Source: Aspergillus flavus
Taxonomy: Eukaryota > Ascomycota > Eurotiomycetes > Eurotiales > Aspergillaceae
Assembly: GCF_009017415.1 (NCBI RefSeq)
Contig: NC_092407.1
Span: 3,224,001 to 3,288,000, forward strand
Direction of reading: 5' to 3'
DNA: 64,000 nucleotides
Part shown: one piece after another, positions 1 to 12,090 of the stretch
Numbering within the stretch: the first letter of the stretch is position 1
Layout of the letters: every line of letters starts with the position of its first letter
Made by a program: the position numbers and the translations under genes
The notes under the pieces: generated by a model
Databases searched by the model: none
What the model saw: only the letters and a program-made list of their open reading frames with translations
What the model was told of the DNA's origin: nothing

Positions 1-821
1 GTACCCCAGGATCACTATGTTATTTGTGGACATGATTGTTTCTTTGGACAAGATTTTGGGGTTATTATGTGATCTGATATTTAATTAGAACAGAGATGAA
101 GACTATATAGAGAAAAAAGAGGAATTGAAGATCCAGTACATGGCGAGTTGAATTAAATAATCGTCATTATCAAGGATACAAATCCCGCCGGGGAAGTTGT
201 CCGTTGGATTATCAGCGGTTGACTCTTAATCGACCGGGATTGATTGGCCAGTAATTCCGGCGGGCAACAGGAAGTAAATTACCGGGAGGGGCGATTTAGG
301 GCATCGGTGCAGGTACCTGTAGCTTCGTACCTACATATTTGAATTTTGCGGATGTAACGTACTACAATGGTTTGTAATATCGGTGATGGTATGCAGAGAA
401 TTGTCCGAATAAAAATAGAAGAGTTTAACTCCCATCTCAGTCTGAATATTACCCAAAAGAGTATGTCAAAAGTGACGGGTCCTCCCGGCATCGCAAAAGC
501 GCGCGTCTGTATCTTTCGTCATTATCGGAAGGTAGGCGTCGCTGCACGTGGAGCCAACCAATCAGGGCGAAGATCAGGCTTCACCGCCTCCTCGGATCAC
601 GACCGCTGTTCGTGTGTTTCCTCCGCAGTCCCCGTACCAGAAAAAGTATTGAGAAACTTCCTGCTGCTTTCCTCTTTTTTTTCCTTTTCCACTTTTACTG
701 AGCTGTCAGTGTGGCTTTTCTACTCTTTCCTGCCTTGTCCCTTATATCCCTCTGCTCGACGAAGCTCTCCGACTGTCTTCCTCACCAATGAGGGCCTTTC
801 GTCGAGCAGAGCTACTCAATC
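1..821. other. Upstream region of the OTU gene, no gene seen
   Basis: No open frame here has a recognisable product. The last 170 bases or so (about 655-790) are pyrimidine-rich, which is common just upstream of fungal start codons, so this probably holds the promoter and 5' leader of the following gene. The 152-codon frame at 367-825 overlaps that leader and has no family resemblance that I can see. Confidence 0.5.
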
Positions 822-2481
822 ATGACGGATGTTCCAACCGGTGGCAGAATCGTGCCCGTAATCGAGGCCCATCAGCATTACTCCATTAGTCCTGCCGATG
901 AGGCCGTGGCCGACCAACACCCCCCAACACAACAGCTCACAACCCAACCACCACAACCGCAACAAGAAGAAGATAGCGATGGACGTTCAAGCCAGAAGCT
1001 ACCATCTCAGTCGCAAGCGAAATCGTCAAAAAGCACGCGCAGCAAAAATGCGGAGACGGAATGCCTGGAGCTTCCGTGTCTCAGCAAACTAGGGCTCTAT
1101 GCTCTTCCTACAGAGGGTGATGGTAAAACCTCCTTGCCATTGGACTTTCAACCCTTATAATACATACTGCTCTCATCTCAACGAGGCTCGTATAATCTGG
1201 AATTCATGACGTCTCTAACGGTTGACTTGTAGGCAATTGCTTATATTACGCCCTCTCGGATCAGCTCTATGGAGATTTCACTCATGCCGACGAAATCCGT
1301 GTCCGTCTCGCAGATCACATCGCTGCTAATAAAGACTACTTTATGAATTTTATAGCCGCCGTTGGTGGAGAGCGCAGAGCGCCCAGGCGAGCGGCAGCGT
1401 CGGCGGCTCGGTATTCTTACTGTTCCTCCTCTTCAGCCAGTCCCGCGCCTCCATCTTCCAAGGATAAAGAGCGGAGCTTTGATTCCAAGGTGGCGGAATC
1501 TCGAAAAAAGGGCGTTTGGGGAGGGGCAGAAGAGATCCAGGCATTTTGCCAGTCGTATAAAAGGGATGTCAATGTCTACACCATGTATGGCATTCAGAAC
1601 TTCCGCGACGTCCATGCTTCAGATGACGAAGAAAGGGAGGCCGTGCATATTGCATTTCATGTAGGTTACTTACCTTGTTTCACACAGTATCATTTTTCTA
1701 ATTTGTGTAGGATTTCCACCATTATTCCTCTGTACGTCATACAGAAGGCCCACACACAGGCTTGCCGTGTATACCCAGAGCTGAGCAGACACTCCACAAA
1801 GAAGCGTCGTCAACTGGACCCACTGTCGTAGATATGGCTAGCCCATGGAAAATATCGGCCATCCAGGAGGGTCTTGGTGGCAAGTATGACCGGGACACCA
1901 TCGTAGGAATGCTTCAACAATGTCGCGGTAACATCGACAGGGCATTTGAGAATCTACTTGGCGAAGATACTAGTGCACACCCAGCAGAGACTTCTGCTTC
2001 TAAAGCTATCATGAAGTCTCGCCTTCAACAACCTTCCTCACGGTCTTCGTCTCCCTTCAGCACCGGTAGCAAACGCTCCGCAGATGAAAGTGAACTTGAG
2101 GACAATCCTCAACCGGCTACGCGGCGCAGTCGAGCCAGAGATCAAAAACGACGTATCCTTCCTGATGTAACAGTCGGGATTGCCTTTCGGGACGATCAGA
2201 ATGACCTCGTTTCGTTACGGTTACGAGTCAGCCCGGATGCGGTCGCAGAAAAGGCAATGACTACAGAAACTCCTAGCCAGACTGAGAGTGACTCCTTCGA
2301 GTCAGGATCAGGATCAGGATCCGATAGAACTGGAATCCTAGAGAAAAACAATAAGTCCAGGATCAAGCAGAAACCAGCTTCTAGCGAGCCCGTCACCCAG
2401 AAGAATGAACCAAAGGAAGAGCCGAAGCCACGGCGGAGCCAACGTCTCACCAAGAGTCGGAACGCTCCAAAACCTGTATAG
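822..2481 (+). CDS. OTU-family deubiquitinase with UBA-like domain (OTUD3-like)
   Basis: Predicted cysteine protease that removes ubiquitin from proteins. I read three exons: 822-1122, 1233-1660 and 1711-2481, with introns of 110 and 50 bp, giving about 499 residues. Joining exons 1 and 2 recreates the OTU catalytic motif DGNC: Asp at about residue 100 and the nucleophile Cys at about 103. The start of exon 3 supplies the histidine block HHYSSVR at about 246-252, as in the OTUD3 branch. A UBA/CUE-like ubiquitin-binding segment follows at about 290-330. The rest is low-complexity, basic and acidic, probably disordered. The start at 822 is the first ATG in the frame leading to the DGNC motif; the overlapping frame at 898 lacks it. 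The gene converges on the MHYT gene. The family call is firm, the exact substrate type is not. Confidence 0.87.
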
Positions 2482-4046
2482 GCTCCGTGTGCTCGCTTAA
2501 TCTTTCTTCCTGATCTTCTGGATCAAATTCGCTTTATGCCATGACCGTAACGACACTGATATACACACTTGGCTTCGACCATGTTTACTGGGGTTTCATA
2601 ATAAGCACGTTGGGCGTTTTTGCCGCTTTGGTTAAAAGAGTCGGCTATCTATTTCCCTATATTAACGACTGAGCGGGTTTTACTTCATTTTCCTCCGATA
2701 TCTACCCACACCATTTGACATTAGCTATCTGCGATAGTCAGCCACGATTTCACCACGCGAGCATACGATATTTCTTGACGAGGCGTTGTTGGGGGTTTTG
2801 CATTCATCTTGGTCTTGCATTGGGTTTGCGCGTGAAATAAAAAGAACTTCCTTTTCTCAGTTCCGGCGGCCTTCTCTGGTTTGGTTTTCTTATTTCATGC
2901 ATGCAGGACTGAAAGATCTGTACAGCCATAAAATCATGAACCGGTTGCATCTTGGGGCGGTGAAGAATCTTTTCTACGCTTTTTCCTTTTCTATCTTACC
3001 ATATTTCGGTTTTCCTAGACGATTCGAGATCTTGGGACCATGTCAGGCAGGATTGGTGATTGAACACGCCATCAATTTGGTGACGTAGATCTTTGAATGA
3101 TTGGTAGCTCAGGTAAACGGGCTTTTGCTCGAATACATCATCGAAGACCTTGGTCTTTCCCCATATCCCTAAAGCATTGTAAAGATTCGTGCAGAGGATA
3201 CGTCTAAGAGCAAGACCCCATTCAATACAATAGAGCAATGTAAAGAACTTGTTTAAACACGAAATAGTATCTAATTGTCGACAAGATTGAATGAATAACC
3301 CCGATCATGAACATTGATGTGTTTTGGATTCCAGTAGCTAGACCAACCGCCGACTAGGAACTATGCGGCCGAATGAAGACTTTAAAGGCCTTGGACTTCA
3401 GGTTTCGATGTAACACATTAGTACTAGTATACGACTCGCTGGGATATATTGTACAGTACAAATTTACAGAACATCACAGAAGAAAATGAATGAAAGTGGA
3501 AGTAGAAGTAGAAGAGAAGGAAGATAGTAGGTATATGTTTGAAAGAGTGACAACGTGACGATATTCATATATACATTACATTGTACTTTATATAAAAAAG
3601 AAAATATAAATATAAAGTATTGCTGCTTGTCATGAGAAGGGTATATGTAGTTTATCGTAGAAGAATTTGGGAATAAATCGTCACGAGAACGAAGTGTGTT
3701 GCAAAGGTTGCTGGGGAAGGTCTTATTTTCCCATCAGAGGACGATCGTCAGGGCCCTGACGATCTTGAGTATTGGCATGGGCCCTGCCCATGGGCATGAG
3801 GTTGGATGTCGTGATGATTTGTAGTGTCGAGCATCATTTTCGTAATGCGCAGTAGGCGGATGTGCGGTTGGAGCCGTGGGAATACTCTTTGATATTTGTT
3901 TCCCTTGGTGATCTCCAGCTTAGAATCGTCTTGGGTTGGTTCTAGCGTGGGTGTAGCACGTCCAGCGAGTCAAATGTTGGATTAACTCTTTTCAACCTCT
4001 GAAGCGATTGGTTTGTAAGAATGGTGTAGGAATTCTGAGTTATAGC
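2482..4046. other. Convergent intergenic region, no gene seen
   Basis: This lies between the 3' ends of two convergent genes. It is AT-rich around 3540-3620 and holds a purine-rich stretch near 3480-3530. The only marked structure is the pair of palindromes at 3743-3793, listed separately. The 80-100 codon frames here have no recognisable features. Confidence 0.5.
3743..3793. repeat. Two adjacent palindromes
   Basis: Positions 3743-3764 form a perfect 22-bp palindrome with no spacer; the half-site is GATCGTCAGGG. Eleven bases later, CATGGGC at 3776-3782 and GCCCATG at 3786-3792 form a second inverted repeat with a 3-base loop. Both lie in the shared 3' flank of two convergent genes. They could fold as RNA hairpins in either 3' UTR or serve as a dimer binding site; the sequence does not decide. 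Confidence 0.8.
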
Positions 4047-6576
4047 TCAACGAATGGACTTCCGACTAAATGCCGGATCTGGTCGAAGTCGAACACCGGG
4101 AGAATAACAGAGGTTATACAGTTCGTCGACGTAAGTGTTGAAAGCCATTTCACCGGCAACAACAGTCGTCTGTGATGCATGTCTTCCCAATGAGGGTTCG
4201 AAGGTTGGTTCGGCCAGCTTAGCGACATCCACTTTGACTTCTTTGCGGACCATGATCTCAGGGGTGATAGTGTTCTCGGAGAGAGACTCTTGCGAGTCAG
4301 TTTTTAGCATCGAGTCGGGTACTTTGCGGGGGTTCCAGAAGCGAATTTTGGAGCGAATGGAATCAGGAAAGTCGGAGTCGGTGGATGAGGTTGGGCGGGT
4401 CTTCGAGTATAGAAGGTCTTCGCTGAGTTCTTTAGCGAAACCATCACTCTCGCTGAGGCCATCATTCGTCTGCTGCTGTACGCGGAAAAGACGGAGAGGG
4501 GTAAATGAGTAGTCTGTGTTTGAGATTTGCGTGTCTAAGGATCCTACCACGCAGAATGGTAGGAGGATACAGTTCTGTCCATCTGAGATCCTATTGATAC
4601 GACAGGGGGCGATGAGGGGGCGAGCGGAGAATTTAGATGCTAAGTTGACATCCGGCGGAAGAGAAGAGGAAAGAGTCGTTATCGCATGGATTAGCTGCTC
4701 GCGGAATTCATCAATATCCTTGTAGGCTCGCGCATTGTCTGATTTTAACCAGTTTAGGCAAGTTGACATGGTCCACCCTTCCATATGTGCTATCATTTCC
4801 AGGTGCTTAATTTGGAGACGCTTAGTCGATAGAGTCGATGATGGTAGGGGGTTTCCGGTACCCTTGGCAGTCAACACTTCGAAATGGTCATGGATCGTAG
4901 GGCGCATGATAAACGAAATAAGATGGACTCCGGGTTCGAATATACGGTGCGATGAAGCGTAATCTCTCATGTCTTTGAGATGGGTTCCCAAGCTTAAGAC
5001 GGGAACGTGAATCCGGCGAGATAGGATCGTCGTAACGTTTTCGATGGTCGTAAATCGGAAACCTGCTGCTGCCATGCGGCTAGCTTCATTTTTCTTCAGT
5101 TGACGTACTGTGAACAAGAGTTGACCTTTTCCTGCACGTATCATCGAGTATCCCATCGCACGAGAGAAGCGTGACGATGGAGTAGAGGTCGCTAAAACGT
5201 GGTCATATAGAATCCCCATGTCCTGTAACGGCTGTCGAACTTCATCAGCCAGGTCTTGGGCAGTTACACAAAAGTGGCGTTTGAATAGATCATCGAAGTG
5301 CGGTTGCAATTCAGTCTCTTGCTCCGTGAAAACTCCCTTGGAGATATAATGCGCCAATGTGGCTTCGTCTGACTCTATCCGGCCTCTCATGAGGGGCACC
5401 GCGTCTCTCACTACTTTCCAGTTTCTACTCGCTCGAACAGCCCAGAGGAAAGCAGGGTGTGTCCGCGTAAGGTCATCTTCATTGAATGTCTAGAGAGAAA
5501 AAGTGTTACTGGTTAGTGGTGGCTAGAAAATCGCGTCGAGGATCAACGAAAACAACTTACCCTGCCAATGTACCGGTCGACGATCTTCCGACTTGGAAGT
5601 AATGCGTGTGGTGTGACCATGATCCGACCTTCGGGGTCGAAGAAAGCACAGGTCAAGACCAGCTGCTGAGCTTGTGCTCTGAGCTTCCTGCGGTGTCCAC
5701 CAGCGACTACGGCACATGCGGACAGTACACCACAAGCAGCGCATGCCTGTATAATGTCAGTATATAGAACCACTTGCCCAAAAATCTAAGAAACTGACCA
5801 AGACAGCACAGATAATCACAGTCTGGGTACGAGAGAGTTGGCCACCCTTATTGACAGACGGATCATGATTTCGATATGACGTTCCTACTGCAGCCGTCCA
5901 GTGCATACCGGAAACAGCTGCAGCCAGTAAGCACCCACAGATGCCTCGTCTCCACCAGCTATCCGTCCAAGTAGCTCTCCATCGAAAAAAGATGCTCAAA
6001 GCGGTAGTACTAGCGAAGACGGCGATGATGGCCGCGGCAGCTACATTGGCAGCTCGGTAGGAGCATTGATAATTAGCAATCCCCAGCTGCCCAATATAAT
6101 GCATACCGCAGACCGAGCAGCCAGTCAGCACGCCTCCCGTGATGATCCGGATATACCCTGCTTTCTCACTTGTGCCGATAGCGTAGAAAGCGGCGAGGAG
6201 AACAATTACTGGCAATACGAATGAGACGCCTGTGAACGTCACACTGTAAAGGATCTGGATATCTGATTCCCCGTTGCCAAGAACAATCGCTCGGTTCCCA
6301 ATGAAATGCATACACCATATACCAACACCTCCCATGGCTACCGAAGAGGTGAGCAATAGGTACCTATGTTGAAGATTAGCCACCCGACATCATTATCTTA
6401 TACAGCACATCATGCTCGTACCAATTGTACAAACCCGCTCTTGCTGTCCTTCGGTGGAGGAGTTCTAATGTCGTGGTGCATCCCATCATGCTGATCACGT
6501 AGGAAAGGAAAATGAACCCGGCCAGGTATGACACCCCGATGGGTGCCCTCTCGACAGGGGCGTCTGCATTCGACAT
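4047..6576 (-). CDS. MHYT-domain integral membrane sensor protein
   Basis: Large membrane protein with an MHYT sensor module, a family proposed to sense oxygen, CO or NO through metal held by Met and His residues. Four exons on the minus strand: 6576-6422, 6363-5799, 5746-5561 and 5489-4047, introns 52-71 bp, about 782 residues. The first 250 or so residues hold about seven hydrophobic segments. Three Met-His pairs sit in them: MHFIG at about 70, MHYIG at about 139 and MHWTA at about 205. The long C-terminal part (about residues 300-782) is soluble-looking and has no GGDEF, EAL or kinase motif that I recognise, unlike many bacterial MHYT proteins. Large MHYT proteins of this layout are typical of filamentous fungi and their output is unknown. 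Start chosen at the first ATG before the first membrane segment. Confidence 0.86.
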
Positions 6577-9500
6577 TTTGCGAATGAGAGGACTATAGGG
6601 AAACCGGAAGCACTTCGGACTTCATTGATTGTGGGCACGATGTATAAGAAGAGAAACAGTAAAGATAGTTCACTGTAGGTGCATGTTTGAGGTCATTAGG
6701 AAGTCTACATTCACGAAAGGATACAGCAAATGTGAAAGCAAGGCTGACGCATTGACGAGCGCGATCACACATGGGGACAGATCTTGCTATTATAACGATA
6801 AACTCTTAACAGATACTCCACCACCGTTTCCTGTCCCTCGTGGGCGGCTCCATCGGTCCCAAGGTTACAACGTAGCGCGGGACAACAAGAGGAATAAGCG
6901 AGGGCGTAGCTGGACATCGTATTTGTCCCTCGGGTGTGTATGGGATCCGCTTTACATCCCTGTTAGTAAATGTATGTCAATTTAACAAGCGTAACCCAAG
7001 AGCGAGCCTGGCCCGTGATCTTGGGCTCCTACCACGAGCTAAAGACATGGGGGCTTGGAAGATCCATAGCAATCAGCCGAAAAACGTGGAAATTTGCTGG
7101 ATACCACTGAAACGATCGAGGGATCGGATCGTAGTTGGCTGGAAGGGAACGATGGGGCATAAACTCTGACGATTCAGGTCCCAACTTGTACAGAGCAAGG
7201 CCTGGCCACGGTTTGATAAGCCACAAAATGCTTCTTGTTCTATCTTCCCTGGTGGAGGTGTTTCACTTTCCTTCAGCTTTTTTTTTTTTTTTTTTTTTTC
7301 CATTTTTTTCTCTGTCTCTTTTTATTCATTTTCATCTCCCCCTCTTTTGTGCTTTGTGGGTAAACAAAGGTGGATGACAATGTAATTGTAGTCCTGATAT
7401 GGGTCCGAGTTGTAGGGGACCGAGAGAGCCGATTACCTCCTCGGAGATACGCTAACTATGGGTTCAGCTACGCCGCACCCAAAGGATTCGCTCTTCTCCG
7501 ATTCGAGCCTAGGATGCGACCCCTGGGCCCTGGCGTACTAGCACTGCTCTCGGCATGCTCGAGAGACAAGGCTCCACAAAAAGATTTTTTTCTGGTGTTA
7601 TTATCCGAGATCTTTAAATTGTGTATACCCACCGCAACCTAGACACCGACACACCCGGTAGCTGATAAATCGAGGGCTTCAAGATTCGAGGTCAAACGTA
7701 ACTGTTTCATGGCCACGTTCTTTGTAGTCATCCTCGGTACCCAGAGGGCAACAAAACTCCGACATAGTGGAGTTCACGAGTCAATGACAACATGATTTGG
7801 TTAGGTTAATTCGCTGATTGGAGTGTTAACATCTAAAATTTGGAAAATTAGACTTAAGATAATCTCCCAAAACGTAGTCTCGACAAAGTTAAGTCAAGTA
7901 TCTGACTTGCTGTGTGTTGGGCCAAAAGCACTTCTCTAGACAAAGTTCAACGGACAGGGTTCACTGTGCACACTGCATGAACGAGATCGGGCGTGTTGTC
8001 TGGATCAGGCGAGACAAAGAGTAATCAACCCAGAGCAGTAGCCAATGGATGCAGACGCCGAGGGGACTGTCAATGAGACACTGGAGCAAAAATTCTGGCG
8101 AAATCCACCCCGCTGGCTCGTGACTCGTGGAGGGTTGACCGATGCGATCGGCGCTTATCCTGATTTGCACTGGACCCGGCATGACCGAAACATACGCGAA
8201 GGCGAGAAAAAAACCCAAGTTAATTGATTCAATTTTCTTTCATTTTTCTCGCATCATATGTTACTTTCGTCTTGATTAATTGAACTGAGAGATTAATCAA
8301 TTGAGTGGGGTACATTTACGAAGCTTCATATCAGATGTACCGCTTCGGAAAAGGGCCCCTATTATCGATTGATACGCTTGGGGAACTCCAATGACCGTCT
8401 GTCTTTACCTGTGCCTAGGTATGTACCCAGTAGATGTGCGTACCTAGGTAGTGTACCTGCGTAGGAAGGATTCGATAATAGTACAGAGTTTACCCTAATC
8501 TCGCCTTCAACCAATCGGCCCCTCCAGGTCTCTTAAACCGGAGTTCGACTTTTATGCGGCGTCAGCCAACCGGTCAACAATCTACTTCCGGAGTAGTGGT
8601 ACTGCCCATACGCTCATACCAACCTTTGTTTTAACAAAACCCAGTACCAACCAAGTGTTCTAATTCAGAGACCACCCCCGAGGTGCAAGTCGTTAAATCT
8701 GTCCAGAGTCCAGACAAGCTGAAAATTGATCCTTGCGCGGTGGATACTTCGGCTTACACCGGCACTATGTAAAAGGATTGCATATTGCATGAGGGTGGAG
8801 TGGAGCTTCGCAGTGACATTCCCATGAAAACCCCATGGATCATGTGACATCTGCCCTAATCTATACAAAATACACTTTCAGGTTATCTGAGATTGAGACT
8901 TGGAGATTAATAGCTAGGTTGTAGGCCTGTTCGATAGTGTTGTAGATATCGAACCATAACCCAAGTGATTCTGGCACCTTGATCAGTGTTTGAGGGTGGC
9001 ACTCTTATATTAACTAATTCCAAGGAGGTAGCGCCAAGTAAAAGGCAGATTCAGCTTGTATTTATTTCTACGCTTTGTTTAATGCTCAGGGATTTGTTTG
9101 GTCAGTATAAACTAAGGCGCGGACTAGCCCATTCACCTAATACTATGAGTCCAACTGACGCTTATGAGTGCCGTCCATGGGTTCATGGCTGATGTTCTCG
9201 TCCCCTTGTATTCGCATGCATTTCCCCACCCTCGGCAAGTACTAACCCTACATTGCTTATTTCTACAAAGAGTATATTCGACATTATACCATCAAAGACC
9301 CATTCGAGCATCAAATGTACATACTTATATAAGCACTAAAGGGGTGAAGGCCCGGTCTTTGAATACCGTGACTAAGAGTATAAAATGGTCTCTCCTATCT
9401 GTCAAATGGTTTCTAACAGTATCACCACTGTATTACATCTGTGATCAAGTCTTGAAGTAAGCCTGGAGCGGACACACAGCTCCGTATCGGAAGTTCTCAC

Positions 9501-9673
9501 TGGCCCTGCTGGTATTCCAGAATGCCACACCCCGTAGTAACCGCTAGTACGTACACAGCAGTAATATGCAGAACGTCGGACAGTACAGCCCTTTTCTAGA
9601 GATTATAATCCAATAGCTTGACCGGACAGACAAAATATCCTATAGCCCCTTATGGATGCAGCGCGATGAAAGA
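6577..9673. other. 3.1-kb gene-poor region
   Basis: I see no gene I can support. It contains a T22 tract at 7278-7299, an inverted repeat TTGATTAAT/ATTAATCAA at 8273-8301 with an 11-base loop, and the palindrome TACCTAGGTA at 8441-8450 beside a partial copy at 8414-8421. The part next to 6576 must hold the promoter of the MHYT gene. Short frames (for example 8045-8227) lack codon or motif support. Confidence 0.45.
7278..7299. repeat. T22 tract
   Basis: Uninterrupted run of 22 T bases in a gene-poor region, within a longer T/C-rich stretch. Probably prone to slippage. Confidence 0.9.
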
Positions 9674-10680
9674 TCACTGAATCAACTCCCCAACACACTT
9701 CTGGATCCATTCAGGCTTGACAGCCTCCACAGCTTGCAATTTCCCACTGCGCTGCACAATGAGCTGCGTATCCAGCACGTTCTCTCGCGTAGACTTGGAC
9801 ATGATATCCTTTAAGAATTCGAGCAAGTTGACGGCAGGGTTTTTTCCGCTACGAGTGCCTGCAGCTCCTCGTCGCTAAGAACATTGCCGCCAGTGCCGGT
9901 CGTCTCGATGTCCTGCCAGATGCTCCAGACCTAGTCTTGGAAGGGAATGATTTCAGCTTTTTCGCAGACGTTTTAAGGAGAGCATCTTCCACGATGGGCC
10001 GGAGTGCTTCCCAGGTCAGGGGGTACAGGTTCATCGGTTGAAAGACATCGACCGATTCATTGGCTGTCTTATTCTTGCTCAGAGCCAGATCGACTAATAC
10101 TTCGGCCAAAAGGCCGACTGGTACCCAGTCAATGCGGTCGAGAGCCGACCCGAGGGTGTTGGGGAGAGAACCAACGTGCAGAAGCTCAGGACAAGACCGG
10201 GGGAACCACTCTGTCTTATTTCTCAACCTAGGAGACCGCACGGGGCCCGCTATCTGGCCTACACGGGCAAAAGTATGCAAGGAGCTCTGTTTGGCTGCTT
10301 GGGCGAGAAGGTGTTCTGCGAGGCATTTACTGTTCGCGTAGCCGTTAGGAGCTGGAGTGGTAGCCGTGATCAACTCCTCCGGAGTGAAGCAGGTGGTAGT
10401 GCTGTGGCCCATGGTGGAGCTGAAGGAAGAAATAAAAAAAAAAAGGTACGGGGACTAGGTGGCGTTGCGTGTGAAGTTGATCAGGTTCACTACAGTCACC
10501 AAGTTAGGCTTGAATGATGCCAGGGAGAGGTTGAAATTAACAGCCCAGGCATTGTGATCACTAGGGTAGTTGTCGACTGCAGCATCTGAAGAACATCGGA
10601 CTGAAGCCAAAATCCGCTCAATTGCAGCACCCTGATCAGCCCCGTGCCGCGACCACCACCTGTCACAGCTATCCTAGAGG
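9674..10680 (-). pseudogene. Decayed terminal thioester reductase of an NRPS-like enzyme
   Basis: Remnant of the C-terminal NAD(P)H-dependent thioester reductase (R, or NAD-binding-4) domain that releases products from NRPS-like or aminoadipate-reductase-like enzymes. Readable blocks in order on the minus strand: ERILASVR and the HNAWAVNFN segment near 10540-10620; a stop, then FISS...MGHS (about 10400-10450); the long open piece 10412-9849 with PEELI, GYANSKCLAEHLLA, FARVGQIAG and the DWVP/VGLLAEVLVDLA region; then, in shifted frames, a tail ending at 9674. Damage seen: a TAG near 10470, a second TAG near 9930, at least two frame changes (near 9965 and near 9845), and a damaged Rossmann start near 10670. 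The adenylation and carrier domains that should precede it are absent. It is non-functional as read. The family assignment is by pattern, not by search. Confidence 0.72.
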
Positions 10681-11183
10681 CATACAGTCTAAATTTTCTG
10701 GATACCCCCAGTGTAGATGAGTTGGTGACCAAGGAGCGGAATTCGCCAGAGAGATTCTGGCTGTCCTGTATGTCCTGTTCCATACGGGATCCACGCGACA
10801 CGTCTAATGCTGACCCTATTAGCCACACGTCTGTCCTACAATCATAAGGTTCTGCCTGAATATAGTCGCCTGGATGGTGAGTAAACGACTTACAGGGCGA
10901 GGCTCGAGATACATTTGTTGAAGTTGATGCCTGTTAATCTCCTTCTGCTCAGAGCTCATCTGGGATTCCGTGTCAATAAAGTCCAGTGCGAGACGTCAAC
11001 GAGATCTGTTCTATCCCATCCATCCACTGTGTTCGACCTACACCACTTTCTAAGCCTGTTCTCTTTCTCTCACAATGTGGCTGGGAGGGAACATCAGTAA
11101 TTCCGAAATCGCTTTGAACACCTCGGTTTCCATCTCAAGATGAGCGTTTTCACCAACTCCCTTTTCCATGTTTCGCCGAAGCC
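10681..11183. other. Spacer between two decayed genes
   Basis: No domain can be read here in any frame. It may contain further eroded sequence upstream of the reductase remnant. A pyrimidine-rich stretch around 11010-11080 precedes the phosphotransferase start. Confidence 0.4.
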
Positions 11184-12090
11184 ATGGCGTTAGCTTTTCA
11201 GGAAGAGCTGCTAGAGCGGTACACGGACTTGGAACTGGCTCATTACATTGCATCCTCGCCGTCGTGTACGTCTAGCTCTCGGGTATTCAACCTCTCCTCG
11301 AATCTCATAGCCAAGATATATAGGACCTCAGAGGTCGAAGATGCTTTGAAGGCTACCGAAGTCGCCAGCCAGCTTGTGATCCGCGGTCCTTCTGTACGAA
11401 AGGTGCTCAAAAACCGAGGGCGTGCTTACACTATCATGGATCGGGTCGAGGGAACTACGCTAGACGTCGTCTGGAAGGAACTGAGCTGGTTCATGACAAT
11501 TAAGCTTGGTCTGCAGCTTCGCCGTTTCGTGAAAATTCTCAGATCTGTTACCTCACCAACTGCCGGATCGCTCACGACAGGCGAATGCAGGTCTTTCTGG
11601 CTAGAAGATCGCTACGGTCTTCCGGCGAATTCTGGCTCAGCCGCATTTGCCCACTTCTTCCGATTCTGGACGAACTTTACATCTATAGCGAGCGATGCAA
11701 GCATCAAAGCAACCTCAAGTACCAGACTCACCAGATTTCACTGGTGGGGTGCCAATGACCATCGAACCATTCGTCTTGACTCATCATGATCTTACGCCAC
11801 GCAACCTTATAGTTTCCCCTTCTGGTCAGCTTTCTCTCCTTGACTGGGATTTGGCTGGTTTTTATCCTGTAACCTTTGAGTACGCATCCATGTACAATTT
11901 CAACATTTCTGAGGACTGGGGTTTGATGGCCCGTTTACGGTGGCATTTATTTGTATGGATCGGGGTCGGCTATCATGAGACTGACGCTCGCCTGCTACGA
12001 ATAATGCGTTCTAGATTCACACGATTCGCCGTCGGAAGAAGATACGAACTGTTGGAAAAAGGTGGTCCTACAAGATACCCTGTAGCTTGA
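11184..12090 (+). pseudogene. APH-type phosphotransferase with one frameshift
   Basis: Member of the large fungal family of aminoglycoside-phosphotransferase/choline-kinase-like proteins, whose substrates are mostly unknown. The first frame (11184 to about 11690) gives the N-lobe: a lysine-bearing strand LIAKIYR, TIMDRVEGTTLD as hinge, and FAHFFRFWTNFTSI. The second frame (about 11690-12090) carries the catalytic loop LTHHDLTPRNLIV and the metal site LLDWDLAGFYP. The two frames differ by one base, and I find no convincing GT-AG intron between them; the break lies near 11685-11740. The join point and all key residues are otherwise well kept, so this is either a recent frameshift mutation or a sequence error. 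If the frame were continuous the product would be about 300 residues. It sits between two decayed biosynthetic remnants. Confidence 0.72.

Noticed and set aside
367..825. 152-codon plus-strand frame before the OTU gene
   Set aside because: Overlaps the pyrimidine-rich leader, has no domain and no protein-like pattern.
898..1092. 64-codon frame starting MRPWPTN
   Set aside because: It is a shifted frame within exon 1 of the OTU gene and does not lead to the catalytic motif.
4920..4950. GGTTCGAAT resembling a tRNA B box
   Set aside because: Inside the MHYT coding region, with no A box or cloverleaf around it. Other GTTCGA-like sites in the window also failed.
8045..8227. 60-codon frame MDADAEGTVNETLEQ
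   Set aside because: Protein-like composition but no family, no splice context and an overlapping frame on the other strand; too weak to call.
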